Below are positions 1 to 9,626 of a stretch of 64,000 bases of DNA, in pieces. Under the pieces are notes generated by a model, which worked only from the letters and a program-made list of their open reading frames with translations, did not search any database and had not been told where the DNA came from. Location: NCBI RefSeq assembly GCF_900230255.1, contig NZ_OCNJ01000013.1, positions 1 to 64,000 of the forward strand, read 5' to 3'. Source of the stretch: Caenispirillum bisanense (GTDB taxonomy: Bacteria; Pseudomonadota; Alphaproteobacteria; Rhodospirillales; Rhodospirillaceae). Position 1 is the first letter of the stretch. The number at the start of each line of letters is the position of its first letter. The translations under genes were made by a program, and so were the position numbers.

Positions 1-113
1 GCCGCGATGGCTTCCTCGCTGTTCGGCAGTCGCGCGCCTGAGCCGCCGAGGTGGTCGGAAACGTCGATCCAGTCCTTCGAGACGTCGACACCGTAATAGA
101 GCTTGTCCGTCAT
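1..113 (-). CDS. IS110-family transposase, N-terminal fragment (cut by window edge)
   Basis: Reads leftward from an ATG at 113-111 and runs off the window after about 37 codons. The visible start contains YYGVDVSKDWIDV, the hallmark first strand and first acidic residue of the DEDD RuvC-like fold of IS110-family transposases. These enzymes recombine element ends without classical terminal inverted repeats, guided by an element-encoded bridge RNA. The rest of the catalytic domain and the Tnp_20-type C-terminal domain lie outside the window, so intactness cannot be judged. It is the only insertion-sequence transposase seen in the window. Confidence 0.8.
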   Translation of the reverse strand, partial: MTDKLYYGVDVSKDWIDVSDHLGGSGARLPNSEEAIA

Positions 114-461
114 TTCGACCTCCCGCACCATAGGGGAAGGGTCCGCACGCCGGATTGTATGCGGGTTATGCCCAGACTTCCGTTCGCGTGTAAGACCGTG
201 ATGCCGGCGGCTTTCGAGATGCCCTCGGTCGCAAGACCAATCCACGTCCGAAATGCCGCCGGCATCCTACTCTCTCATCTCAGAGAGCGACGCCAACATA
301 CAATCCGCGGCGTGCACGACGCTGGCCGTGGAGGGCGGTGTGGACAGGCGGCAGAAGCCAGTGGAGCCGTGGATGGCCGGATCAAGTCCGGCCACGACAA
401 TGCAGGGGAAGGGGGCCCCCTCGCCCTGCATCCCCGCCGGCCGCTCCGGCATTCTCCCGGC
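114..461. other. 348 bp without a gene; possible IS110 left end
   Basis: No convincing coding frame. It holds a perfect 12-bp inverted repeat (200-211 with 255-266, arms GATGCCGGCGGC / GCCGCCGGCATC) and, at 375-393, a short GGCCGGA/TCCGGCC palindrome. In the IS110 group the non-coding segment just upstream of the transposase start encodes the bridge RNA, so about 114-270 is where it would be expected. That assignment is inference; the outer end of the element cannot be fixed from this window. Confidence 0.4.
375..393. repeat. Small dispersed-type palindrome GGCCGGA-TCAAG-TCCGGCC
   Basis: A 7-bp perfect inverted repeat with a TCAAG loop inside the string GATGGCCGGATCAAGTCC. Very similar palindromes (ATGGCCGGGTCAAGCCCGGCC type) are widely dispersed between genes in alphaproteobacterial genomes. 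Only one copy was noticed in this window, so its repeat nature rests on family knowledge. Confidence 0.45.
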
Positions 462-1349
462 ATGATCCACCACGGCGACATCCGCATCGGCGTGTCCGGC
501 TGGCGCTATGCCGGGTGGCGCGGCGTGTTCTACCCGCCCAAGCTCGCCCAGCGGCGGGAGCTGGAGTTCGCCTCGCGCGCCTTCCGCACGCTGGAGATCA
601 ACGGCACCCACTACAGCCTGCAGCGACCGGACTCCTTCGCCGCCTGGGCCGACGCGACGCCCGACGATTTCGTCTTCACCGTGAAGGCGTCGCGCTACCT
701 CACCCACATGCTGCGCCTGAAAGGGATCGAGGAAGCCGCCGCCAACTTCTGGGCGCAGGGGCTGCTGCGCCTCGGCCCCAAGCTCGGCCCCGTGCTGTGG
801 CAGTTTCCGCCCAGCTTCCGCTACGACCCTGCGCGCCTGGAGACCTTCTTCGCCAGCCTGCCGCGAGACACCGAGGCCGCCGCCGCCCTCGCCGCCCGCC
901 ACGACCAGCGCCTGGAGGGCCGCGCCTGGACCACCACCGACGCCCGCCGCCGCATCCGCCACGTCATGGAAATCCGCCACGACAGCTTCCGCACGCCCGA
1001 CTTCGTCGCCCGGTTGCGCCGCCACGACGTCGGGCTGGTGGTGTCGGATTCCGTGGACTGGCCCTGCCTGATGGACGTGACGTCAGACCTCGTCTACCTG
1101 CGCCTGCACGGCTCGGAAGAGCTTTACGCCAGCGGCTACGACGATGCGGCGCTCGACCGCTGGGCGGCGCGGGTGGCGGCCTGGGCGACGGGCGCCGAGC
1201 CCGACGACGCCGTGCGCCTGTCGCCGGACCCGCCGCCGGCGGCGCGCAGCCGCGACGTCTTCGTGTTCTTCGACAACGACCGCAAGGTCCGTGCCCCCTT
1301 CGACGCCCAGGCGCTGGAAGCCCGTCTGCAGGCCCGCTTCACCGGGTGA
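462..1349 (+). CDS. DUF72 (YecE-like) domain protein
   Basis: A 295-residue protein matching the DUF72/YecE family, a TIM-barrel-like fold of unknown biochemical role. Family landmarks are visible: the N-terminal IGVSGWRYAGWRGVFYPP, the LEINGTHYSL strand, FTVKASRYLTH, GPVLWQFPPSF and the C-terminal VFVFFDNDRKVRAPFDA. Start chosen at ATG 462 because family members begin shortly before the IGxSGW motif; the frame stays open upstream to about position 51 but that part has no family similarity. Monocistronic, followed by a 112-bp gap. Function unknown beyond the family. Confidence 0.85.
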   Translation: MIHHGDIRIGVSGWRYAGWRGVFYPPKLAQRRELEFASRAFRTLEINGTHYSLQRPDSFAAWADATPDDFVFTVKASRYLTHMLRLKGIEEAAANFWAQGLLRLGPKLGPVLWQFPPSFRYDPARLETFFASLPRDTEAAAALAARHDQRLEGRAWTTTDARRRIRHVMEIRHDSFRTPDFVARLRRHDVGLVVSDSVDWPCLMDVTSDLVYLRLHGSEELYASGYDDAALDRWAARVAAWATGAEPDDAVRLSPDPPPAARSRDVFVFFDNDRKVRAPFDAQALEARLQARFTG

Positions 1350-1461
1350 ACTTTCGGACATTGCTCGTCCTGAGGGAGCAGTCGGAAAAGCTTCGCTTTT
1401 CTCGCACGGCGTAAGCGGAGAGACTTGCGGCCAAAGCACCCTAAAGAGAGGAGCACGCCGC

Positions 1462-1791
1462 ATGTCGCAGCCGCACATCGTCCCGCAGGAGATCATCGCC
1501 CACCTGCGCGCGCGCTTCATCGACCAGGGGATCGACGCCAAGCCGGTGTTCGTCATCGGCCCCGACCGCGAGGACGGCCAGATCGAGTTCTTCACCGGCG
1601 ACGGCCGCCTGTGGCCGGTGGTGATGCGCGTCGGCGCCGACGGACTGGTGCCGGTGGCCGACCGCGCCGCGGCCGACGATGCCCGTCCGGCGGCCTCGCT
1701 GACCGAGGCCGTGGACGGCGTGCTCGCCCTGCTCGGGGCTTCGGCGCCGCAGCCGCTGCGCGATCGCTCCGCCGAACTGGCCGACGCCTAA
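1462..1791 (+). CDS. Conserved hypothetical protein (109 aa)
   Basis: Small acidic protein starting MSQPHIVPQEIIAHLRARF, preceded by a good ribosome-binding site (GAGAGGAG, 1447-1454). It has an amphipathic helix followed by a predicted beta hairpin region (KPVFVIGPDREDGQIEFFT) and an Ala-rich C-terminus. No signal peptide or membrane segment and no family recognised. Its stop codon overlaps the stop of the convergent gene at 1788-2180 by four bases, so the two are packed tail to tail with no room for a separate terminator. Confidence 0.6.
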   Translation: MSQPHIVPQEIIAHLRARFIDQGIDAKPVFVIGPDREDGQIEFFTGDGRLWPVVMRVGADGLVPVADRAAADDARPAASLTEAVDGVLALLGASAPQPLRDRSAELADA

Positions 1792-2180
1792 GGAGTCGCT
1801 TCCGGCGGGGGCGGCAGGGTGACCGGGCAGTCCTCGCCGTCGCCGGTGGTTTCGGCGTGGATCATCAGGGCCGCCACGGTCTCCATGGACGTGTCGATGA
1901 CCCAGCGCACCTGGCGCTCGCCCACCGCATTGCCGGCGGCCACCACCTCCGGCAGGATCTGCTGCTGCAGGAAGCCCGCCAGCCCGGCCAACGCCCGCGC
2001 TGTGACGCGCAGGCGTTTGGCCGGCACGACGTAGCTGCCGCGGCCGGCCGCGATGCCGTCGGCGACGCGGTTCAGCTGGTCCATCATCACCGCCACCACG
2101 GTGTCGCCGTGGGCGGCGGTGCGCGCCATGAAGCGCAGATGGCGGACGTAGAAGTCGTACGAGCCGGCGGCGGTGGCCAT
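1788..2180 (-). CDS. Conserved hypothetical protein (130 aa)
   Basis: Cytosolic-looking, mostly helical protein starting MATAAGSYDFYVRHLRFMARTAAHGD. The helical pattern with hydrophobic heptads (VVAVMMDQLNRVADGI, ALAGLAGFLQQQILPEVV) suggests a helical bundle. A Pro-rich tail ends the protein. No catalytic motif and no family recognised. Convergent with the 109-aa gene on the left, with overlapping stops; 41 bp upstream of its start ends the leftward DUF3126 gene, so the two could be co-transcribed. Confidence 0.6.
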   Translation of the reverse strand: MATAAGSYDFYVRHLRFMARTAAHGDTVVAVMMDQLNRVADGIAAGRGSYVVPAKRLRVTARALAGLAGFLQQQILPEVVAAGNAVGERQVRWVIDTSMETVAALMIHAETTGDGEDCPVTLPPPPEATP

Positions 2181-2221
2181 GGCTGGCTCCCCTTGCTTCC
2201 CCTGTTCCCTGGTTCGGCCGA

Positions 2222-2446
2222 TCAGCCGCGCGGGGCCGGCGGCAGGTCCATGTCGAGGATGGTCATGTGCAGGTCGAAGGAGACCTCGCCGTCTTCCTCG
2301 TCGCGGTGCAGGACGCCGATGAATTCCTCGCCGCAGAACACTTCCACCGGCTGGCCGGCCTTCTTCGGCGCGTTGACGGAGATCTTGGCATTGCCGAAGG
2401 TGCGGCGCAGGTATTCCTGAACCTGGGCGATTTCGGTCTTGGTCAT
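2222..2446 (-). CDS. DUF3126 family protein
   Basis: A 74-residue protein matching DUF3126, a short alphaproteobacterial family: MTKTEIAQVQEYLRRTFGN, then EVFCGEEFIGVLHRDEEDGEVSF and the terminal LHMTILDMDL. The frame is open 16 codons further upstream, but the start at 2446 is chosen because family members begin at MTK and an AGGAGG ribosome-binding site (2455-2460) sits at the right distance. Role unknown. It lies just past the terminator of pccA on the same strand, so it probably has its own promoter. Confidence 0.85.
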   Translation of the reverse strand: MTKTEIAQVQEYLRRTFGNAKISVNAPKKAGQPVEVFCGEEFIGVLHRDEEDGEVSFDLHMTILDMDLPPAPRG

Positions 2447-2499
2447 GGGCGGCGCCTCCTCTTCGGTGTCCGTGTCTGGGTATCGTTCAGGCAAAACAG

Positions 2500-2534
2500 G
2501 AAAGCCCCGTCAGGACCAACCCGACAGGGCTTTC
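2500..2534 (-). terminator. Rho-independent terminator after pccA
   Basis: A 12-bp stem with one mismatch (GAAAGCCCCGTC / GACAGGGCTTTC) around a ~11-nt loop. Read on the minus strand it is followed by CCTGTTTTGC, a short T-tract. It sits about 80 bp beyond the pccA stop, before the DUF3126 gene. Confidence 0.7.
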
Positions 2535-2615
2535 TCCGTTTCCGTCATTCCGGATCCTGACTTACGGCGGGATTCCCCTCAGGTCAACCCGCCGCACGCC
2601 CGGACCGGCCTGCCG

Positions 2616-4604
2616 TCACTCGAACTCGATGATGATCTGGTCCACCGAGAGCGAGGCGCCCGGCTGGGCGTGGATCTTCTTCACCGTGCCGTCCTGCTCG
2701 GCCTTCAGCACGTTTTCCATCTTCATGGCCTCGACGACCGCCAGGGTTTCGCCCGACTTCACGTCCTGGCCCTCGGCCACCGCCACCGAGACCAGCAGGC
2801 CCGGCATGGGGGACAGCAGGAACTTGGACAGGTCCGGCGGCTCCTTCTTCGGCATGACGCGGGCGAGGTCGGCCCCGCGCGGGGTATAGACCACCGCCAC
2901 CGCCTGGGCGCCGTTGTGGAACAGGCGGAAGCCGGTGCCGAGCGCGTCGACCTGCACGGTCACCTCCTCGCCCTTCACCGTGCCGCGGAACAGCGGCTCG
3001 CCGAAGGTCCAGTCGGAGACGACGCCGTAGGCGGTGCCGTCGATGGTGACCTCGTAGTGCTCGCCGTCGGCGGCGCGTTCCACGTGGACCGGGGTGTACT
3101 CGTCGTTGAGACGGACCACCCAGTCGGTGCGGATCTCCATGCCGTGGCCGGCCAGCTGGCCCGAGACCATGGCGGCGCGGTCGGCGTGCAAGCGGTTGAT
3201 GACCGCGGCCACCGCCACCAGCACGGTCGGGTCGTCGGCCGGCAGGTCGTCGGCGGAGAAGCCGTCGGGGTATTCCTCGGCGATGAAGTTGGTGGTCAGC
3301 CGGCCGTCCACGAAGCGCTGCTTGCTCATCAGCGAGGCGAGGAACGGAATGTTGTGGCTGACGCCGCGGATGTAGAACTCGTCCAGCGCCCGGCGCATGT
3401 GCGCGATGGCCTCGTCACGCGTCGCCCCGTAAGTGCAGAGCTTGGCGATCATGGGGTCGTAGAACATGCTGATCTCGCCGCCGTCGTAGACGCCGGTGTC
3501 GACGCGCACCGTGTCGCTCTCGGCCGGCGGCAGGTAGCGCACGAGGCGGCCCGTCGACGGCAGGAAGTTGCGGTACGGGTCTTCGGCGTAGATGCGGCTT
3601 TCCAGCGCCCAGCCGTTCAGCTTGATGTCCGACTGCTGCACGGTGAGCTTTTCGCCGGCGGCGATGCGGATCATCCACTCCACCAGATCGAGGCCGGTCA
3701 CCAGTTCGGTCACCGGATGCTCCACCTGCAGGCGGGTGTTCATCTCTAGGAAGTAGAAGTTGCGGTTGGCGTCGACGATGAACTCGACGGTGCCGGCCGA
3801 GCGGTAGTTCACCGCCTTGGACAGCGCCACCGCCTGCTCGCCCATGGCCTTGCGCGTCGCCTCGTCGAGGAAGGGCGACGGCGCCTCCTCGATCACCTTC
3901 TGGTGGCGGCGCTGGATGGAGCACTCGCGCTCGCCGACGTAGAGGCAATTCTCGCCGTCGGACAGCACCTGGATCTCGATGTGGCGCGGCTGCTCGATGA
4001 ACTTCTCGACGAACACGCGGTCGTCGCCGAAGGACGCGCGCGCCTCGTTGGTGGCCGAGGTGAAGCCGTCGGCGGCTTCCTTGGCGTTCCAGGCCAGACG
4101 CATGCCCTTGCCGCCGCCGCCGGCGGAGGCCTTGATCATGACCGGGAAGCCGATTTCCTCGGCGATCTTCACGGCTTCGGCCGAGTCCTTGATGACGCCC
4201 ATGTAGCCGGGAACGGTGGAGACACCGGCTTCCTTGGCGAGCTTCTTGGACTCGATCTTGTCGCCCATGGCGTAGATGGCGTGGGCGTCGGGGCCGATGA
4301 AGGTGATGCCCTTCTCCGCCAGCGCCTTCTGGAAGGCCTGGTTCTCCGACAGGAAGCCGTAGCCCGGATGGACGGCCTCGGCGCCGGTGTCGACGCAGGC
4401 CTGCACGATCTTGTCGATCAGCAGGTAGGACTGGGCGGACGGCGGCGGCCCGATGTGCACCGCCTCGTCGGCCATCTGCACGTGCAGGGCTTCGCGGTCG
4501 GCGTCCGAGTAAACGGCCACCGTCTTGATGCCCATCTTCTTCGCCGTCTTCATGACGCGGCAGGCGATCTCGCCGCGGTTGGCGATCAGGATCTTCTTGA
4601 ACAT
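2616..4604 (-). CDS. pccA: Propionyl-CoA carboxylase alpha (biotin carboxylase/BCCP) subunit
   Basis: A 662-residue biotin-dependent carboxylase subunit that carboxylates its own biotin with ATP and bicarbonate; with PccB it converts propionyl-CoA to methylmalonyl-CoA. Domain order: biotin carboxylase N-domain (MFKKILIANRGEIACRV), ATP-grasp with SAGGGGKGMR, C-domain (about 1-450), a linker (BT) domain, and a C-terminal biotinyl domain with VEAMKMEN, biotinylated Lys at about residue 628. Length is typical. Start at 4604 fits the family start and an AGGGGA ribosome-binding site; an in-frame extension to 4679 runs into the neighbouring inverted repeat and is not coding. Normally next to pccB; here a GxxExxY cassette lies between them. 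Confidence 0.93.
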   Translation of the reverse strand: MFKKILIANRGEIACRVMKTAKKMGIKTVAVYSDADREALHVQMADEAVHIGPPPSAQSYLLIDKIVQACVDTGAEAVHPGYGFLSENQAFQKALAEKGITFIGPDAHAIYAMGDKIESKKLAKEAGVSTVPGYMGVIKDSAEAVKIAEEIGFPVMIKASAGGGGKGMRLAWNAKEAADGFTSATNEARASFGDDRVFVEKFIEQPRHIEIQVLSDGENCLYVGERECSIQRRHQKVIEEAPSPFLDEATRKAMGEQAVALSKAVNYRSAGTVEFIVDANRNFYFLEMNTRLQVEHPVTELVTGLDLVEWMIRIAAGEKLTVQQSDIKLNGWALESRIYAEDPYRNFLPSTGRLVRYLPPAESDTVRVDTGVYDGGEISMFYDPMIAKLCTYGATRDEAIAHMRRALDEFYIRGVSHNIPFLASLMSKQRFVDGRLTTNFIAEEYPDGFSADDLPADDPTVLVAVAAVINRLHADRAAMVSGQLAGHGMEIRTDWVVRLNDEYTPVHVERAADGEHYEVTIDGTAYGVVSDWTFGEPLFRGTVKGEEVTVQVDALGTGFRLFHNGAQAVAVVYTPRGADLARVMPKKEPPDLSKFLLSPMPGLLVSVAVAEGQDVKSGETLAVVEAMKMENVLKAEQDGTVKKIHAQPGASLSVDQIIIEFE

Positions 4605-4651
4605 GATATTGCCTATCCCCTCATCAGCTCGCGGCGGGAGGTCGTGCTGTT

Positions 4652-5065
4652 GTGAACCACCAAGACACCAAGACACCAAGGGATCCGTTGCACCCCGACC
4701 TCGATCGGCTCGCCCGGGCGGTGGTGGATGCGGCGTATCGCGTGCATTCCACGCTCGGTCCGGGCCTGCTCGAATCGGTCTACGAGGCCTGCCTGTGCCA
4801 CGAGTTGACCAAGCGCCGCATTCCCTTCGCGCGGCAGGTGGTCTACCCGGTGCTCTACGACGGCATCAGGATCGAAGGCGGGATGCGGCTCGACCTGCTG
4901 GTCGATGGCCGGCTCATCGTCGAACTGAAGACCGCCGAGCGGCACAATCCGGTGTTCGATGCCCAACTTCTCACCTACCTCAAGCTGACCGGGTGCCGCC
5001 TCGGCCTCCTGATCAACTTCAACGTACCGCAAATCAAGCAGGGTATCCGTCGCCTGGTTCTCTAG
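4652..5065 (+). CDS. GxxExxY family protein inside an inverted-repeat cassette
   Basis: A 137-residue protein with the GxxExxY signature (GPGLLESVYEACL) and the PD-(D/E)xK-like core pattern RLDLLVDGRLIVELKT followed by QLLTYLKLTGCRLGLLINFN. The family is related to restriction-endonuclease-fold nucleases; its role is not established. Likely start is GTG 4652. The first codons (NHQDTKTPR) are encoded by the left inverted repeat itself. The gene is read against the flanking pccA and pccB, and a CGCCTGG/CCAGGCG hairpin (5051-5077) spans its stop codon. The cassette looks like an insertion into the pccB-pccA operon. Confidence 0.85.
   Translation: MNHQDTKTPRDPLHPDLDRLARAVVDAAYRVHSTLGPGLLESVYEACLCHELTKRRIPFARQVVYPVLYDGIRIEGGMRLDLLVDGRLIVELKTAERHNPVFDAQLLTYLKLTGCRLGLLINFNVPQIKQGIRRLVL
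4655..4680 (+). repeat. Left 26-bp inverted repeat of GxxExxY cassette
   Basis: The arm contains an 8-bp unit, ACCAAGAC, repeated nearly three times (4659-4680). It is a perfect reverse complement of 5085-5110. It overlaps the first codons of the GxxExxY gene. Confidence 0.9.
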
Positions 5066-5084
5066 GTGCGCCAGGCGACGCCCT

Positions 5085-5110
5085 CTTGGTGTCTTGGTGT
5101 CTTGGTGGTT
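5085..5110 (-). repeat. Right 26-bp inverted repeat of GxxExxY cassette
   Basis: Perfect reverse complement of 4655-4680, built of GTCTTGGT units, ending 36 bp before the pccB stop codon. Outside the two arms a further 8-bp inverted match is present (GGCGGGAG 4633-4640; CTCCCGCC 5118-5125). No obvious target-site duplication was seen. Confidence 0.9.
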
Positions 5111-5145
5111 CCTCACTCTCCCGCCAATCCGTCGGACGCTCGCGC

Positions 5146-6678
<1,533 letters not shown>

Positions 6679-6768
6679 TGGCTCCCTCAACTTGGCGGAG
6701 GTCCCACCCGATTTGGCGGGAAATCGGGATAGCACCTTCGCCGTCGGGACGCCACTGAAAAGAGCCCA

Positions 6769-6792
6769 AAAGCCGCAGGTTTCTGCGGCTTT
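6769..6792 (-). terminator. Terminator of the HAD-AsmA-ATP12 operon
   Basis: A perfect 10-bp stem (AAAGCCGCAG / CTGCGGCTTT) with a four-base loop. On the minus strand it is followed by TTGGGCTCTTTTC. It lies 28 bp beyond the ATP12 stop and about 90 bp before the pccB start. Confidence 0.75.
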
Positions 6793-6820
6793 CAGCAACT
6801 TGTTTGCTCGTTTGTCGGAC

Positions 6821-7546
6821 TTACGAACCGACCAGCGCCAAAAATTCCACCGCGTCCGAAATATCCTTGCGCAGGCGGTCCAGACGGGCCTTCGCCTCGG
6901 CGTCCTCGCCCCATTGCTCGATCTGGTAGGCTTCGTCCAGGAAGGCTACGTCGGCGGCCTGGTCCGCCGTCACCCGCCCCTCGACCAGCGCCAGCGCCAG
7001 CACCAGCGAGCCGAGCGGCGCGGCGGCGGCCTGCAGGGCGGTCAGGCGCCAGTCGTCCAGCTCCTCCACCGCCAGGCGCAGGGCCTTCAATGCCTGCGGC
7101 GATTGGCTGACCGGCATGAGGCCGGCGGTGACGCAGAACTCGGCGTCGTAGCGCGTGCGCGCCCAGTCGAGCAGCGGCTGCCACGTCGCCGCCTGACGCT
7201 CCTGCAGCGGCCGCTGCGACTCGTCGGCGCGGTAGCACAGCAGTTCCGTCTCGGCGAAACGCAGCAGCTCGTCGACCATCTGCGCCCGCATGCGGCCGAC
7301 CTGATCGATGGCGGTATTGGCGAGCTGGGTGAGCGGCATCTCGGCCAGCTTCAGCGTCTCGCCCTGGGCGTTCCACTCGGCGGCGACGGCGGCCGCCAGA
7401 CGCTCCGACGGCACCGCCAGTTCCGCCTTCGACGGCGTACGCACGGGCCGGCCGTCCAGGCGCACGGCGTGGCGGCCGTCGCCCGTCGGCACCGCCTCGG
7501 CGGTCTTGTAGAAGCGCTTCATGGGACGGTTTTCGATCGAACTCAT
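6821..7546 (-). CDS. ATP12 family F1-ATPase assembly chaperone
   Basis: A 241-residue protein matching the ATP12 family: [42 protein letters not shown], the helical core [12 protein letters not shown] and the conserved [12 protein letters not shown], then [19 protein letters not shown]12 assists assembly of the F1 alpha subunit in mitochondria and alphaproteobacteria. Start at 7546 has an AAGGA site 11 bases upstream; MKRFYK eight codons later is an alternative. It is third in a three-gene operon, 22 bp after the AsmA gene, and is closed by the hairpin at 6769-6792. Confidence 0.88.
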   Translation of the reverse strand: MSSIENRPMKRFYKTAEAVPTGDGRHAVRLDGRPVRTPSKAELAVPSERLAAAVAAEWNAQGETLKLAEMPLTQLANTAIDQVGRMRAQMVDELLRFAETELLCYRADESQRPLQERQAATWQPLLDWARTRYDAEFCVTAGLMPVSQSPQALKALRLAVEELDDWRLTALQAAAAPLGSLVLALALVEGRVTADQAADVAFLDEAYQIEQWGEDAEAKARLDRLRKDISDAVEFLALVGS

Positions 7547-7568
7547 CGGTCTTCTGTCCTTGGAAAGA

Positions 7569-9626
7569 TCACTGGCCGAACAGGCCCTTCAACGCATTGC
7601 CGATGCCCTGCACGGGGTCGGCAGGCGCCGCCTCGGCGGGGGCCGGGGCCGGCGCGATCTGGCCGGGGGCCGGCGCGGGAGCGGGCGCCGGGGCCGCCTT
7701 GCCGAGCGCGACGTCGCAGGCGCCGGCATCGCCGGTGGTGCGGTCGATCAAGGTCTCGGCTAGCAGCGACAGCCCGCCCGAGGCGATGGCGCCGCCGATG
7801 GAGACGGCCGTGCGCGCCGCGCCCAGCGGGTCGATGCCGATGCCCGGCTTCAGGATCGGCCCCTGCACCCGCACCAGGTTGGCGAGGTTGGCGGTCGCGA
7901 TGCCGGTGCCCTCGCGCACCGCCGTCTTCACCGCCAGGTCGAGCGTTTCCGCCCCGAGGTCGATGGTGCCCGAGCCGGCGAGCGAGAACTTGGGCGTTTC
8001 CACCGCGATGCCGCGGTCGGCGGTGGCGATGCCGTCCTTCACCGTCAGGTTCACCACGCCGCACTGCATGACGGTGTAGCGTTCCTTGGCGGCGAAGGGG
8101 TTGAGGCTGTCCACCAGCCGCAGGGCGATGTCCTGCGTCCACGACTGGATGGCCTGGTTGTCGATGGTGCCGGCGCCGACCGTCACCGTCACCGTGCCGT
8201 CGAGCGTGTCCATGATGCCGTGCACGCTGGTGCCGCGGCCCGAGACCTTGATGGTGGCGTCCAGCGGGCCGTCCTTGACGGCGCCGCCCTGCCCCACCTG
8301 CTCCAGCAGGCTGCCGAGCACGACGCCGCGGGTGGTGAGGTCGAGGGCCAGCACCGCCTCCTTGCCGCGCGAGGCGTCCAGCGCCCCCACCACGCTCACC
8401 GTGCCGCCGCCGAGGCCGGCGTCGAGCGGCTTGAGGTCGAGGCGACCGTTGCGCAGCGCCACCGTGCCCGACAGCGGCGCGATCTGCGTGCCGTCGGGCA
8501 GCACCAGAGTCTGCACGGCCAGTTCCAGCTCGGCGTCGGCGAGCTTCATCAGCCCGAACGGCAGGGGCTCCGTCGGGAACACCCGCACCGGCGGCCCGCC
8601 CGCCGTCTCGGACGCCGGGCCGAGGATCTTCGCCAGGTCGATGCGCGGCGACGACAGGCTGCCGGCGATCTGCGGCCGGGCACCCTCCAGGGTGGCGCGC
8701 AGGCTGCCGGCGAGGCTGGTGTCGCCCAGCGACGCCGCGAGGTTCTCCACCGACCAGCCGCCGGGCACGTCGCGGACGCGGCCGTCGAAGCGCAGCGGCG
8801 GCGCGTCGTCGGCGAGGACGAGCCCCGCCACCGCCGCCAGCCGCTCGGGCTCCGGCGCGTTCAGGCTCACCGTCATGTCGATGCCGGTGCCCTCCAGCGG
8901 CTGGGCGAGCGTCCCGTCGGCGGCCAGGGTGGCGCCGGCCATGCCGAGCGTCACCGCCACCGGATAGGGCGCCCCGCCCGGCGTCGTCAGGGCCGCGAGC
9001 GGGCCGAGGCGGCCTTCCAGGGTGAAGGCGGCGTCGTCCAGCTTGCCCGAGCCGGCGACGGCGAGCGGCGCCGCCCAGCCGTCGGCGGCGGCCTCCAGGG
9101 CGGCCAGTTCCAGGCGCCGCGTGGTGCCGGCGGCGCGGTCGGCCAGGGTGACGACGGCGTCCTCGATGCGCACCAGCTGCAGGTCGGGCAGCGTCTTCGC
9201 GCCCTCGGTGGCGGGCGCCTCGGCGGCGGCGGGGGCGTCGAGCACCCAGTTGCCGGTGCCGTCCTCGCGGATCTCCAGCAGCAGGTCGGGGCTCACCAGC
9301 ACCAGGCGGGCGACCTTGATCTCGCCGCGCAGCAGGGGCAGCAGTTCCACCTCGGCCTCGACGCGGCGCGCCTTCAGCATCTCGGGGCGGGAGCCCCAGG
9401 CGGCGTTGGCGAAGGTCACGTCCTCGATGACCACCGCCGGCGTCAGCGACACCGACAGGTCCATGCCGCCGCCGATCACCAGGTCGCGCCCGGTGGCGGC
9501 CTCCACCTGCTGTTCCACGAAGCCGCGGTACTGGTCGACGTCGACCGCCATGATCATGGCCGCGCCAGCGACGCCCAGCGCCACCACGCCGACGCCGGCC
9601 GCCTTTAAGAATGTCCCGATGCGCAT
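7569..9626 (-). CDS. AsmA family envelope protein
   Basis: A 685-residue protein with one N-terminal membrane anchor (about residues 5-28, MRIGTFLKAAGVGVVALGVAG) and a long beta-rich body, typical of AsmA/TamB-like proteins that bridge inner and outer membrane and are linked to lipid transport. The AsmA N-domain pattern (VIGGGMDLSVSLTPAVVIEDV, ANAAWGSRPEML) and a C-terminal AsmA_2 region (FSLAGSGTIDLGAETLDL) are visible. The tail is a Pro-Ala repeat linker ending GIGNALKGLFGQ. Start at 9626 overlaps the stop of the HAD gene by one base (TGATG), so translation is probably coupled. The open frame upstream is the antisense of nothing and lacks similarity. Confidence 0.85.
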   Translation of the reverse strand: MRIGTFLKAAGVGVVALGVAGAAMIMAVDVDQYRGFVEQQVEAATGRDLVIGGGMDLSVSLTPAVVIEDVTFANAAWGSRPEMLKARRVEAEVELLPLLRGEIKVARLVLVSPDLLLEIREDGTGNWVLDAPAAAEAPATEGAKTLPDLQLVRIEDAVVTLADRAAGTTRRLELAALEAAADGWAAPLAVAGSGKLDDAAFTLEGRLGPLAALTTPGGAPYPVAVTLGMAGATLAADGTLAQPLEGTGIDMTVSLNAPEPERLAAVAGLVLADDAPPLRFDGRVRDVPGGWSVENLAASLGDTSLAGSLRATLEGARPQIAGSLSSPRIDLAKILGPASETAGGPPVRVFPTEPLPFGLMKLADAELELAVQTLVLPDGTQIAPLSGTVALRNGRLDLKPLDAGLGGGTVSVVGALDASRGKEAVLALDLTTRGVVLGSLLEQVGQGGAVKDGPLDATIKVSGRGTSVHGIMDTLDGTVTVTVGAGTIDNQAIQSWTQDIALRLVDSLNPFAAKERYTVMQCGVVNLTVKDGIATADRGIAVETPKFSLAGSGTIDLGAETLDLAVKTAVREGTGIATANLANLVRVQGPILKPGIGIDPLGAARTAVSIGGAIASGGLSLLAETLIDRTTGDAGACDVALGKAAPAPAPAPAPGQIAPAPAPAEAAPADPVQGIGNALKGLFGQ

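Noticed and set aside
2439-4655. Long open frames on the plus strand opposite pccA
   Set aside because: They mirror pccA, have no family similarity and show the His/Arg/Val-rich composition of GC-rich antisense frames.
4655-5110. Direct 8-bp repeats as a possible mini-CRISPR
   Set aside because: The units are contiguous without spacers and occur as two inverted arms of a cassette.
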